Assembly (NCBI RefSeq): GCF_050947335.1
Contig: NC_134988.1
Location: forward strand, 1,178,001-1,242,000
DNA from: Megachile rotundata
Taxonomy: Eukaryota; Arthropoda; Insecta; Hymenoptera; Megachilidae
Direction: 5' to 3'
Length of the DNA stretch: 64,000 bases
A model generated the notes under the pieces. That model worked only from the letters and a program-made list of their open reading frames with translations, did not search any database and was not told the DNA's origin. Below, piece after piece: positions 1 through 17,102 of this stretch. How positions within the stretch are numbered: position 1 is the first letter of the stretch; every line of letters begins with the position of its first letter. The position numbers and the translations under genes were made by a program.

Positions 1-754
1 AATCACAGTCATACAATCACAATCATACAATCACAATCATACTATCACAATCATACAATCACAATCATACAATCACACTCATACAATCACAATCGTACAA
101 TCACAATCATACAATCACAATCATACAATCACAATCCTACAATCACAATCATACAATCACAATCATACAATCACAATCATACAATCGCAAGCATACAATC
201 ACAATCATACAATCTCAATCATACAATCACAATCATACAATCACAATCATACAATCACAATCATACTTTCACAATCATAATATCACAATCATACAATCAC
301 AATCATACAATCACAGTCATACAATCACAATCATACAATCACAATCATAGAGTCGCAAGCATACAATCACAATCAAAGAATCTCAATCATACAATCACAA
401 TCATGCAATCACAATCATACAATCATATTCATACAATCACGATCATACAATCACAATCGTACATTCACAATCGTACAATCACAATCGCACAACCACAATC
501 AGACAATCACACTCATACAATCACAATCATACAATCACAATCATACAATCATAATCATACAATCACAATCATACAATCACAATCATACAATCACAATCAT
601 GCAATCACAAAAATACAATCATAATCATACAATCACAATCATACAATCACAATCATACAATCACAATCATACAATCACAATCATACAATCGCAATCATAC
701 AATCGCAATCATACAATCACAATCATACAATCTCAATCATACAATCACAATCAT

Positions 755-795
755 ACAATCATAATCATACAATTACAATCATACATCACAATCAT
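755..795. repeat. Example of the 41-bp trio with a 13-bp monomer
   Basis: ACAATCATAATCAT, ACAATTACAATCAT and the 13-bp ACATCACAATCAT in fixed order. The 13-bp monomer lacks one A and recurs across the window in the same company, explaining why several large block offsets are not multiples of 14. The first monomer supplies TAA, which ends many of the spurious open frames. Confidence 0.85.
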
Positions 796-3700
796 ACAAT
801 CACAATCATACAATCGCAATCATACAATCACAATCATACAATCGCAATCATACAATTACAGTCTCGCAAATACAATCTCCCAAATGCAATCTCCCAAATA
901 CAATCAAACAATCACAATCATACAATCACAATCATACAATCACAATCATACAATCACAATCATACAATCACAATCATACAATCACAATCATACAATCACA
1001 ATCGTACAATCACAATCGTACAATCACAATCGCACACCCACAATCAGACAATCACAATCATACAATCACAATCATACAATCACAATCATACAATCACAAT
1101 CATACTTTCACAATCATAATATCACAATCATACAATCACAATCATACAATCACAGTCATACAATCACAATCATACAATCACAATCATACTATCACAATCA
1201 TACAATCACAATCATACAATCACACTCATACAATCACAATCGTACAATCACAATCATACAATCACAATCATACAATCACAATCCTACAATCACAATCATA
1301 CAATCACAATCATACAAACACAATCATACAATCGCAAGCATACAATCACAATCATACAATCTCAATCATACAATCACAATCATACAATCACAATCATACA
1401 ATCACAATCATACAATCACAATCATACTTTCACAATCATAATATCACAATCATACAATCACAATCATACAATCACAGTCATACAATCACAATCATACAAT
1501 CACAATCATACAGTCGCAAGCTTACAATCACAATCAAAGAATCTCAATCATACAATCACAATCATGCAATCACAATCATACAATCATATTCATACAATCA
1601 CGATCATACAATCACAATCGTACATTCACAATCGTACAATCACAATCGCACAACCACAATCAGACAATCACACTCATACAATCACAATCATACAATCACA
1701 ATCATACAATCACAATCATACAATCACAATCATACAATCACAATCATACAATCACAATCATACAATCACAATCATGCAATCACAAAAATACAATCATAAT
1801 CATACAATCACAATCATACAATCACAATCATACTATCACAATCATACAATCACAATCATACAATCACAATCATACAATCACAATCATACATTCAAAATCA
1901 TGCAATCACAACCATACAATCACAATCATGCAATCACAATCATACAATCACAATCATACATTCAAAATCATGCAATCACAATCATACAATCACAACCATG
2001 CAATCACAATCATACAATCACAATCATACAATCACAATCATACAATCACAATCATACAATCACAATCATACAATCACAATCATACAATCACAATCATACA
2101 ATCACAATCATACAATCACAATCATACAATCACTATCATACAATCACAATCATACAATCACAATCATACAATCGCAAGCATACAATCACATTCATACAAT
2201 CACAATCATACAATCACAATCATACAATCACAATCATACAATCACAATCATACAATCACAATCATACAATCGCAATCAGACAATTACAATATCCCAAATA
2301 AAAACTCCCAAATACAATCATACAATCACAATCATACAATCACAATCATGCAATCACAATCATGCAATCACAATCATACAATCATACTCATACAATCACA
2401 ATCATACAATCACAATCATACAATCACAATCGTACATTCACAATCGTACAATCACAATCGCACAACCACAATCAGACAACCATACTCATACAACCACAAT
2501 CATACAATCACAATCATACAATCACAATCATACAATCACAATCATACAATCACAATCATACTTTCACAATCATACTTTCACAATCATACAATCACAATCA
2601 TACAATCACAATCATACAATCACAATCATACAATCACAATCATACAATCACAATCATACAATCGCAATCATACAATCACAATCATACAATCTCAATCATA
2701 CAATCACAATCATACAATCATAATCATACAATTACAATCATACATCACAATCATACAATCACAATCATACAATCGCAATCATACAACCACAATCATACAA
2801 TCGCAATCATACAATTACAGTCTCCCAAATACAATCTCCCAAATACAATCTCCCAAATACAATCAAACAATCACAATCATACAATCACAATCATACAATC
2901 ACAATCATACAATCACAATCATACAATCACAATCATACAATCACAATCATACAATCACAATCATACAATCACAATCGTACATTCACAATCGTACAATCAC
3001 AATCGCACAACCACAATCAGACAACCATACTCATACAATCACAATCATACAATCACAATCATACAATCACAATCATACTATCACAATCATACAATCACAA
3101 TCATACAATCACACTCGTACAATCACAATCGTACAATCACAATCATACAATCACAATCATACAATCACAATCATACAATCACAATCCTACAATCACAATC
3201 ATACAATCACAATCATACAATCACAATCATACAATCGCAAGCATACAATCACAATCATACAATCTCAATCATACAATCACAATCATACAATCACAATCAT
3301 AGAATCACAATCATAGAATCGAATTCATACAATCGCAATCATACAATCACAATCATACAATCGCAATCATACAATTACAATCTCCCAAATACAATCTCCC
3401 AAATACAATCATACAATCACAATCATACAATCACAATCATACAATCACAATCATACAATCACAATCATACTATCACAATCATACAATCACAATCAAACAA
3501 TCACAATCATACAATCACAATCATACAATCACAATCATACATTCAAAATCATGCAATCACAACCATACAATCACAATCATGCAATCACAATCATACAATC
3601 ACAATCATACATTCAAAATCATGCAATCACAATCATACAATCACAATCATGCAATCACAATCATACAATCACAATCATACAATCACAATCATACAATCAC

Positions 3701-4574
3701 AATCATACAATCACAATCATACAATCACAATCATACAATCACAATCATACAATCACAATCATACAATCACAATCATACAATCACTATCATACAATCACAA
3801 TCATACAATCACAATCATACAATCACAATCATACAATCGCAAGCATACAATCACATTCATACAATCACATTCATACAATCTCAATCATACAATCACAATC
3901 ATACAATTACAATCATACAATTACAATCATACAACCACAATCATACAATCACAATCATACATTCAAAATCGTGCAATCACAATCATACAATCACAATCAT
4001 GCAATCACAATCATACAATCACAATCATACAATCACTATCATACAATCACAATCATACAATCACAATCATACAATCGCAAGCATACAATCACATTCATAC
4101 AATCTCAATCATACAATCTCAATCATACAATCACAATCATACAATTACAATCATACAATTACAATCATACAATCACAATCATACAATCACAATCATACTA
4201 TCACAATCATACAATCACAATCATACAATCACAATCATACAATCACAATCATACAATCACAATCATACAATCACAATCATACATTCAAAATCATACAATC
4301 ACAATTATACAATCGTAATCATACAATCACAATCATACAATCGCAATCATACAATTACAATCTCCCAAATACAATCTCCCAAATACAATCATACAATCAC
4401 AATCATACAATCACAATCATACAATCACAATCATGCAATCACAATCATACATTCAAAATCATGCAATCACAATCATACAGTCACAATCATGCAATCACAA
4501 TCATACAATCATAATCATACAATCACAATCATACAATCACAATCATACAATCACAATCATACAATCACAATCAT

Positions 4575-4630
4575 ACAATCACAATCGTACAATCACAATC
4601 GTACAATCACAATCGCACAACCACAATCAG
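4575..4630. repeat. Example of the CGT-CGT-CGC-CAG variant cassette
   Basis: Four variant monomers in fixed order ending CGT, CGT, CGC and CAG, the last being ACAACCACAATCAG. The same cassette is at 8801-8856 and recurs many times throughout the window. It is one of the few places where the + strand carries several G residues. Confidence 0.85.
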
Positions 4631-7135
4631 ACAATCACAATCATACAATCACAATCATACAATCACAATCATACAATCACAATCATACAATCACAATCAT
4701 GCAATCACAATTATACATTCAAAATCATGCAATCACAATCATACAATCACAATCATGCAATCACAATCATACAATCATAATCATACAATTACAATCATAC
4801 ATCGCAATCATACAATCACAATCATACAATCGCAATCATACAATTACAATATCCCAAATACAAACTCCCAAATACAATCATACAATCACAATCATACAAT
4901 CACAATCATACAATCACAATCATGCAATCACAATCATACAATCATATTCATACAATCACAATCATACAATCACAATCGTACATTCACAATCGTACAATCA
5001 CAATCGCACAACCACAATCAGACAACCATACTTATACAATCACAATCATACAATCACAATCATACAATCACAATCATACAATCACAATCATACAATCACA
5101 ATCATACAATCACAATCATACAATCACAATCATACAATCACAATCATACAATCACAATCATACAATCACAATCATACAATCACAATCATACAATCACAAT
5201 CATACAATCATAATCATACAATTACAATCATACATCACAATCATACAATCACAATCATACAATCGCAATCATACAATTACAATCTCCCAAATACAATCTC
5301 CCAAATACAATCATACAGTCACAATCATACAATCACAATCATACAATCACAATCATACATTCAAAATCATGCAATCACAATCATACAATCACAATCATAC
5401 AATCACTATCATACAATCGCAAGCATACAATCACATTCATACAATCTCAATCATACAATCTCAATCATACAATCACAATCATCCAATCACAATCATGCAA
5501 TCACAATCATACATTCAAAATCATGCAATCACAAACATACAATCACAATCATGCAATCACAATCATACAATCATAATCATACAATCACAATCATACAATC
5601 ACAATCGTACAATCACAATCATACAATCACAATCATACAATCGCAATCATACAATCACAATCATACAATCATAATCATACAATCACAATCATACAATCAC
5701 AATCGTACAATCACAATCATACAATCACAATCATACAATCACAATCATACAATCGCAATCATACAATTACAATATCCCAAATACAAACTCCCAAATACAA
5801 TCATACAATCACAATCATACAATCACAATCATACAATCACAATCATGCAATCACAATCATACAATCATACTCATACAATCACAATCATACAATCACAATC
5901 ATACAATCACAATCGTACATTCACAATCGTACAATCACAATCGCACAACCACAATCAGACAACCATACTCATACAATCACAATCATACAATCACAATCAT
6001 ACAATCACAATCATACAATCACAATCATACAATCACAATCATACAATCACAATCATACAATCACAATCGTACAATCACAATCGTACAATCACAATCGCAC
6101 ACCCACAATCATACAATCACAATCATACAATCACAATCATACAATCGCAAGCATACAATCACATTCATACAATCTCAATCATACAATCTCAATCATACAA
6201 TCACAATCATACAATTACAATCATACAATTACAATCATACAATCACAATCATACAATCACTATCATACAATCACAATCATACAATCACAATCATACAATC
6301 GCAATCATACAATCGAATTCATACAATCGCAATCATACAATCACAATCATACAATCGCAATCATACAATCACAATCATACAATCACAATCATACAATCAC
6401 AATCATACAATCGAATTCATTCAATCGCAATCATACAATCGCAATCATACAGTCGCAATCATACAATTACAATCTCCCAAATACAATCTCCCAAATACAA
6501 TCATACAATCACAATCATACAATCACAATCATACAATCACAATCATACAATCACAGTCATACTATCACAATCATACAATCACAATCATACAATCACAATC
6601 ATACAATCACAATCATACAATCACAATCATACAATCACAATCATACATTCAAAATCATGCAATCACAACCATACAATCACAATCATGCAATCACAATCAT
6701 ACAATCACAATCATACATTCAAAATCATGCAATCACAACCATACAATCACAATCATGCAATCACAATCATACAATCACAATCATACATTCAAAATCATGC
6801 AATCGCAATCATACAATCACAATCATGCAATCACAATCATACAATCACAATCATACATTCAAAATCATGCAATCACAATCATACAATCACAATCATGCAA
6901 TCACAATCATACAATCACAATCATGCAATCACAATCATACAATCACAATCATACAATCACTATCATACAATCACAATCATACAATCACAATCATACAATC
7001 GCAAGCATACAATCACATTCATACAATCTCAATCATACAATCTCAATCATACAATCACAATCATACAATTACAATCATACAATTACAATCATACAATCAC
7101 AATCATACAATCACAATCATACTAACACAATCATA

Positions 7136-8187
7136 CAATCACAATCATACAATCACTATCATACAATCACAATCATACAATCACAATCATACAATCGCAA
7201 GCATACAATCACATTCATACAATCTCAGTCATACAATCTCAATCATACAATCACAATCATACAATTACAATCATACAATTACAATCATACAATCTCAATC
7301 ATACAATCTCAATCATACAATCACAATCATACAATTACAATCATACAATTACAATCATACAATCACTATCATACAATCACAATCATACAATCACAATCAT
7401 ACAATCACAATCATACAATCGCAAGCATACAATCACATTCATACAATCACATTCATACAATCTCAATCATACAATCACAATCATACAATTACAATCATAC
7501 AATTACAATCATACAATCACAATCATACAATCGTAATCATACAATCACAATCATACAATCGCAATCATACAATTACAATCTCCCAAATACAATCTCCCAA
7601 ATACAATCATACAATCACAATCATACAATCACAATCATACAATCACAATCATGCAATCGCAATCATACAATCGAATTCATACAATCGCAATCATACAATC
7701 ACAATCATACAATCGCAATCATACAATCACAATCATACAATCACAATCATACAATCACAATCATACAATCACAATCATACAATCCAATTCATACAATCGC
7801 AATCATACAATCGCAATCATACAATCGCAATCATACAATTACAATCTCCCAAATACAATCTCCCAAATACAATCTCCCAAATACAATCATACAATCACAA
7901 TCATACAATCACAATCATACAATCACAATCATACAATCACAATCATACTATCACAATCATACAATCACAATCATACAATCACAATCATACAATCACAATC
8001 ATACAATCACAATCATACAATCACTATCATACAATCACAATCATACAATCACAATCATACAATCACAATCATACAATCACAATCATACAATCACAATCAT
8101 ACAATCACAATCATACAATCACAATCATACAATCACAATCATACAATCACTATCATACAATCACAATCATACAATCACAATCATACA
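7136..8187. repeat. Block repeated at 1,750-bp spacing, copy 1
   Basis: Variant landmarks at 7201 and 7651 recur at 8951 and 9401, an offset of 1,750 bp, exactly 125 monomers. The match ends near 8187/9937, where copy 1 continues with consensus and ACTATC monomers and copy 2 with the CGCAAGC monomer. Confidence 0.75.
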
Positions 8188-8885
8188 ATCACAATCATAC
8201 TATCACAATCATACAATCACAATCATACAATCACAATCATACAATCACAATCATACATTCAAAATCATGCAATCACAACCATACAATCACAATCATGCAA
8301 TCACAATCATACAATCACAATCATACATTCAAAATCATGCAATCACAATCATACAATCACAATCATGCAATCACAATCATACAATCACAATCATACAATC
8401 ACAATCATACAATCACAATCATACAATCACAATCATACAATCACAATCATACAATCACAATCATACAATCACAATCATACAATCTCAATCATACAATCAC
8501 AATCATACAATTACAATCATACAATTACAATCATACAATCACAATCTTACAATCGTAATCATACAATCACAATCATACAATCGCAATCATACAATTACAA
8601 TCTCCCAAATACAATCTCCCAAATACAATCATACAATCACAATCATAGAATCACAATCATGCAATCACAATCATACATTCAAAATCATGCAATCACAATC
8701 ATACAGTCACAATCATGCAATCACAATCATACAATCATAATCATACAATCACAATCATACAATCACAATCATACAATCACAATCATACAATCACAATCAT
8801 ACAATCACAATCGTACAATCACAATCGTACAATCACAATCGCACAACCACAATCAGACAATCACAATCATACAATCACAATCATA

Positions 8886-9937
8886 CAATCACAATCATAC
8901 AATCACTATCATACAATCACAATCATACAATCACAATCATACAATCGCAAGCATACAATCACATTCATACAATCTCAGTCATACAATCTCAATCATACAA
9001 TCACAATCATACAATTACAATCATACAATTACAATCATACAATCTCAATCATACAATCTCAATCATACAATCACAATCATACAATTACAATCATACAATT
9101 ACAATCATACAATCACTATCATACAATCACAATCATACAATCACAATCATACAATCACAATCATACAATCGCAAGCATACAATCACATTCATACAATCAC
9201 ATTCATACAATCTCAATCATACAATCACAATCATACAATTACAATCATACAATTACAATCATACAATCACAATCATACAATCGTAATCATACAATCACAA
9301 TCATACAATCGCAATCATACAATTACAATCTCCCAAATACAATCTCCCAAATACAATCATACAATCACAATCATACAATCACAATCATACAATCACAATC
9401 ATGCAATCGCAATCATACAATCGAATTCATACAATCGCAATCATACAATCACAATCATACAATCGCAATCATACAATCACAATCATACAATCACAATCAT
9501 ACAATCACAATCATACAATCACAATCATACAATCCAATTCATACAATCGCAATCATACAATCGCAATCATACAATCGCAATCATACAATTACAATCTCCC
9601 AAATACAATCTCCCAAATACAATCTCCCAAATACAATCATACAATCACAATCATACAATCACAATCATACAATCACAATCATACAATCACAATCATACTA
9701 TCACAATCATACAATCACAATCATACAATCACAATCATACAATCACAATCATACAATCACAATCATACAATCACTATCATACAATCACAATCATACAATC
9801 ACAATCATACAATCACAATTATACAATCACAATCATACAATCACAATCATACAATCACAATCATACAATCACAATCATACAATCACAATCATACAATCAC
9901 TATCATACAATCACAATCATACAATCACAATCATACA
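8886..9937. repeat. Block repeated at 1,750-bp spacing, copy 2
   Basis: Counterpart of 7136-8187. It contains a private ACAATTAT change at about 9816 not seen at the equivalent site in copy 1. Parts of the same order recur near 16.5-17.1 kb and 19.2-19.8 kb, so this is a family of blocks and not an isolated pair. Confidence 0.75.
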
Positions 9938-10324
9938 ATCGCAAGCATACAATCACATTCATACAATCACAATCATACAATCACAATCATACAATCACAA
10001 TCATACAATCACAATCATACAATCACAATCATACAATCACAATCATACAATCACAATCATACAATCACAATCATACAATCACAATCATACAATCTCAATC
10101 ATACAATCACAATCATACAATTACAATCATACAATTACAATCATACAATCACAATCTTACAATCGTAATCATACAATCACAATCATACAATCGCAATCAT
10201 ACAATTACAATCTCCCAAATACAATCTCCCAAATACAATCATACAATCACAATCATACAATCACAATCATGCAATCACAATCATACATTCAAAATCATGC
10301 AATCACAATCATACAGTCACAATC

Positions 10325-12600
10325 ATGCAATCACAATCATACAATCATAATCATACAATCACAATCATACAATCACAATCATACAATCACAATCATACAA
10401 TCACAATCATACAATCACAATCGTACAATCACAATCGTACAATCACAATCGCACAACCACAATCAGACAATCACAATCATACAATCACAATCATACAATC
10501 ACAATCATACAATCACAATCATACAATCACAATCATGCAATCACAATCATACATTCAAAATCATGCAATCACAATCATACAATCACAATCATGCAATCAC
10601 AATCATACAATCATAATCATACAATTACAATCATACATCGCAATCATACAATCACAATCATACAATCGCAATCATACAATTACAATATCCCAAATACAAA
10701 CTCCCAAATACAATCATACAATCACAATCATACAATCACAATCATACAATCACAATCATGCAATCACAATCATACAATCATATTCATACAATCACAATCA
10801 TACAATCACAATCGTACATTCACAATCGTACAATCACAATCGCACAACCACAATCAGACAACCATACTCATACAATCACAATCATACAATCACAATCATA
10901 CAATCACAATCATACAATCACAATCATACAATCACAATCATACAATCACAATCATACAATCACAATCATACAATCATAATCATACAATTACAATCATACA
11001 TCACAATCATACAATCACAATCATACAATCGCAATCATACAATTACAATCTCCCAAATACAATCTCCCAAATACAATCATACAATCACAATCATACAATC
11101 GCAAGCATACAATCACAATCATACAATCTCAATCATACAATCACAATCATACAATCATAATCATACAATTACAATCATACATCACAATCATACAATCACA
11201 TTCATACAATCACAATCATACAATCACAATCATGCAATCACAATCATACAATCATAATCATACAATCACAATCATACAATCACAATCATACAATCACAAT
11301 CATACAATCACAATCATACAATCACAATCATACAATCACAATCATACAATCACAATCATACAATCGCAATCATACAATCACAATCATACAATCTCAATCA
11401 TACAATCACAATCATACAATCATAATCATACAATTACAATCATACATCACAATCATACAATCACAATCATAGAATCGCAATCATACAATCACAATCATAC
11501 AATCGCAATCATACAATTACAGTCTCCCAAATACAATCTCCCAAATACAATCTCCCAAATACAATCAAACAATCACAATCATACAATCACAATCATACAA
11601 TCACAATCATACAATCACAATCATACAATCACAATCATACAATCACAATCATACAATCACAATCGTACAATCACAATCGTACAATCACAATCGTACAATC
11701 ACAATCGTACAATCACAATCGCACACCCACAATCAGACAATCACAATCATACAATCACAATCATACAATCACAATCATACAATCACACTCATACAATCAC
11801 AATCGTACAATCACAATCATACAATCACAATCATACAATCACAATCCTACAATCACAATCATACAATCACAATCATACAATCACAATCATACAATCGCAA
11901 GCATACAATCACAATCATACAATCTCAATCATACAATCACAATCATACAATCACAATCATACAATCACAATCATACTTTCACAATCATAATATCACAATC
12001 ATACAATCACAATCATACAATCACAGTCATACAATCACAATCATACAATCACAATCATACAGTCGCAAGCATACAATCACAATCAAAGAATCTCAATCAT
12101 ACAATCACAATCATGCAATCACAATCATACAATCATATTCATACAATCACGATCATACAATCACAATCGTACATTCACAATCGTACAATCACAATCGCAC
12201 AACCACAATCAGACAATCACACTCATACAATCACAATCATACAATCACAATCATACAATCACAATCATACAATCACAATCATACAATCACAATCATACAA
12301 TCACAATCATGCAATCACAAAAATACAATCATAATCATACAATCACAATCATACAATCACAATCATACAATCACAATCATACAATCACAATCATAAAATC
12401 ACAATCATACAATCACAATCATACAATCACAATCATACAATCACAATCATACAATCACAATCATACAATCACAATCATACAATCACAATCATACAATCAC
12501 AATCATACAATCACTATCATACAATCACAATCATACAATCACAATCATACAATCACAATCATACAATCGCAAGCATACAATCACATTCATACAATCACAA
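10325..12600. repeat. Block repeated at 10,325-bp spacing, proximal copy
   Basis: ATG landmarks of variant monomers at 10325, 10591, 10758, 11232 and 12113 recur at 20650, 20916, 21083, 21557 and 22438, all offset by exactly 10,325 bp. Similarity extends left to about 8715 with a three-monomer difference (8715/19082). The right edge is approximate, since farther right the offset shifts to 10,129. Confidence 0.8.
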
Positions 12601-14373
12601 TCATACAATCACAATCATACAATCACAATCATACAATCACAATCATACAATCACAATCATACAATCACTATCATACAATCACAATCATACAATCGCAATC
12701 ATACAATCACAATCATACAATCACAATCATAGAATCACAATCATACAATCGAATTCATACAATCGCAATCATACAATCACAATCATACAATCGCAATCAT
12801 ACAATTACAATCTCCCAAATACAATCTCCCAAATACAATCATACAATCACAATCATACAATCACAATCATACAATCACAATCATACAATCACAATCATAC
12901 TATCACAATCATACAATCACAATCATACAATCACAATCATACAATCACAATCATACAATCACAATCATACATTCAAAATCATGCAATCACAACCATACAA
13001 TCACAATCATGCAATCACAATCATACAATCACAATCATACATTCAAAATCATGCAATCACAATCATACAATCACAATCATGCAATCACAATCATACAATC
13101 ACAATCATACAATCACAATCATACAATCACAATCATACAATCACAATCATACAATCACAATCATACAATCACAATCATACAATCACAATCATACAATCAC
13201 AATCATACAATCACAATCATACAATCACTATCATACAATCACAATCATACAATCACAATCATACAATCACAATCATACAATCGCAAGCATACAATCACAT
13301 TCATACAATCACATTCATACAATCTCAATCATACAATCACAATCATACAATTACAATCATACAATTACAATCATACAACCACAATCATACAATCACAATC
13401 ATACATTCAAAATCATGCAATCACAATCATACATTCAAAATCATGCAATCACAATCATACAATCACAATCATACAATCACAATCATACAATCGCAAGCTT
13501 ACAATCACATTCATACAATCTCAACCATACAATCTCAATCATACAATCACAATCATCCAATCACAATCATGCAATCACAATCATACATTCAAAATCATGC
13601 AATCACAAACATACAATCACAATCATGCAATCACAATCATACAATCATAATCATACAATCACAATCATACAATCACAATCGTACAATCACAATCGTACAA
13701 TCACAATCGCACAACCACAATCAGACAATCACAATCATACAATCACAATCATACAATCACAATCATACAATCACAATCATACAATCACAATCATACAATC
13801 ACAATCATACAATCACAATCATGCAATCACAATCATACATTCAAAATCATGCAATCACAATCATACAATCACAATCATGCAATCACAATCATACAATCAT
13901 AATCATACAATTGCAATCATACATCACAATCATACAATCACAATCATACAATCACAATCATACAATCGCAATCATACAATTACAATATCCCAAATACAAA
14001 CTCCCAAATACAATCATACAATCACAATCATACAATCTCAATCATACAATCACAATCATGCAATCACAATCATACAATCATACTCATACAATCACAATCA
14101 TACAATCACAATCATACAATCACAATCGTACATTCACAATCGTACAATCACAATCGCACAACCACAATCAGACAACCATACTCATACAATCACAATCATA
14201 CAATCACAATCATACAATCACAATCATACAATCACAATCATACAATCACAATCATACTTTCACAATCATACAATCACAATCATACAATCACAATCATACA
14301 ATCACAATCATACAATCACAATCATACAATCACAGTCATACAATCACAATCATACAATCACAATCATACAATC

Positions 14374-17102
14374 GCAATCATACAATCACAATCATACAAT
14401 CTCAATCATACAATCACAATCATACAATCATAATCATACAATTACAATCATACATCACAATCATACAATCACAATCATACAATCGCAATCATACTATCAC
14501 AATCATACAATCGCAATCATACAATTACAGTCTCCCAAATACAATCTCCCAAATACAATCTCCCAAATACAATCAAACAATCACAATCATACAATCACAA
14601 TCATACAATCACAATCATACAATCACAATCATACAATCACAATCATACAATCACAATCATACAATCACAATCATACAATCACAATCGTACAATCACAATC
14701 GTACAATCACAATCGTACAATCACAATCGTACAATCACAATCGCACACCCACAATCAGACAATCACAATCATACAATCACAATCATACAATCACAATCAT
14801 ACAATCACAATCATACAATCACAATCATACAATCACAATCATACTTTCACAATCATAATATCACAATCATACAATCACAATCATACAATCACAGTCATAA
14901 AATCACAATCATACAATCACAATCATACTATCACAATCATACAATCACAATCATACAATCACACTCATACAGTCACAATCGTACAATCACAATCATACAA
15001 TCACAATCATACAATCACAATCCTACAATCACAATCATACAATCACAATCATACAATCACAATCATACAATCGCAAGCATACAATCACAATCATACAATC
15101 TCAATCATACAATCACAATCATACAATCACAATCATACAATCACAATCATACTTTCACAATCATAATATCACAATCATACAATCACAATCATACAATCAC
15201 AGTCATACAATCACAATCATACAATCACAATCATACAGTCGCAAGCATACAATCACAATCAAAGAATCTCAATCATACAATCACAATCATGCAATCACAA
15301 TCATACAATCATATTCATACAATCACGATCATACAATCACAATCGTACATTCACAATCGTACAATCACAATCGCACAACCACAATCAGACAATCACACTC
15401 ATACAATCACAATCATACAATCACAATCATACAATCACAATCATACAGTCGCAAGCATACAATCACAATCAAAGAATCTCAATCATACAATCACAATCAT
15501 GCAATCACAATCATACAATCATATTCATACAATCACGATCATACAATCACAATCGTACAATCACAATCGTACAATCACAATCGCACACCCACAATCAGAC
15601 AATCACAATCATACAATCACAATCATACAATCACAATCATACAATCACAATCATACAATCACAATCATACAATCACAATCATACAATCACAATCATACAA
15701 TCGAATTCATACAATCGCAATCATACAATCACAATCATACAATCGCAATCATACAATTACAATCTCCCAAATACAATCATACAATCACAATCATACAATC
15801 ACAATCATACAATCACAATCATACAATCACAATCATACTATCACAATCATACAATCACAATCATACAATCACAATCATACAATCACAATCATACATTCAA
15901 AATCATGCAATCACAACCATACAATCACAATCATGCAATCACAATCATACAATCACAATCATACATTCAAAATCATGCAATCACAATCATACAATCACAA
16001 TCATGCAATCACAATCATACAATCACAATCATACAATCACAATCATACAATCACAATCATACAATCACAATCATACAATCACAATCATACAATCACAATC
16101 ATACAATCACAATCATACAATCTCAATCATACAATCACAATCATACAATTACAATCATACAATTACAATCATACAATCACAATCTTACAATCGTAATCAT
16201 ACAATCACAATCATACAATCGCAATCATACAATTACAATCTCCCAAATACAATCTCCCAAATACAATCATACAATCACAATCATACAATCACAATCATGC
16301 AATCACAATCATACATTCAAAATCATGCAATCACAATCATACAGTCACAATCATGCAATCACAATCATACAATCATAATCATACAATCACAATCATACAA
16401 TCACAATCATACAATCACAATCATACAATCACAATCATACAATCACAATCGTACAATCACAATCGTACAATCACAATCGCACAACCACAATCAGACAATC
16501 ACAATCATACAATCACAATCATACAATCACAATCATACAATCACTATCATACAATCACAATCATACAATCACAATCATACAATCGCAAGCATACAATCAC
16601 ATTCATACAATCTCAGTCATACAATCTCAATCATACAATCACAATCATACAATTACAATCATACAATTACAATCATACAATCTCAATCATACAATCTCAA
16701 TCATACAATCACAATCATACAATTACAATCATACAATTACAATCATACAATCACTATCATACAATCACAATCATACAATCACAATCATACAATCACAATC
16801 ATACAATCGCAAGCATACAATCACATTCATACAATCACATTCATACAATCTCAATCATACAATCACAATCATACAATTACAATCATACAATTACAATCAT
16901 ACAATCACAATCATACAATCGTAATCATACAATCACAATCATACAATCGCAATCATACAATTACAATCTCCCAAATACAATCTCCCAAATACAATCATAC
17001 AATCACAATCATACAATCACAATCATACAATCACAATCATGCAATCGCAATCATACAATCGAATTCATACAATCGCAATCATACAATCACAATCATACAA
17101 TC
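14374..17102. repeat. 2,729-bp higher-order unit, copy 1
   Basis: Landmarks recur 2,729 bp downstream, including the G of TCGCAATC at 14374/17103, the CATACTATC monomer at 14485/17214 and ATGCAATC at 15289/18018. Copy 1 abuts copy 2 directly, forming a true tandem pair. The two are nearly identical; one visible difference is ACTATC at about 15837 versus ACAATC in copy 2. The unit length is 194 monomers plus 13 bp, as expected if it contains 13-bp monomers. Confidence 0.85.

Noticed and set aside
2362..7125. Very long + strand open frame (1,587 codons) and the many others like it
   Set aside because: The monomer has no stop codon in any forward frame, so long frames are automatic. All frames give the same peptide cycle, frames overlap everywhere, and starts and stops sit at variant monomers. 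There is no promoter, codon bias or conserved domain.
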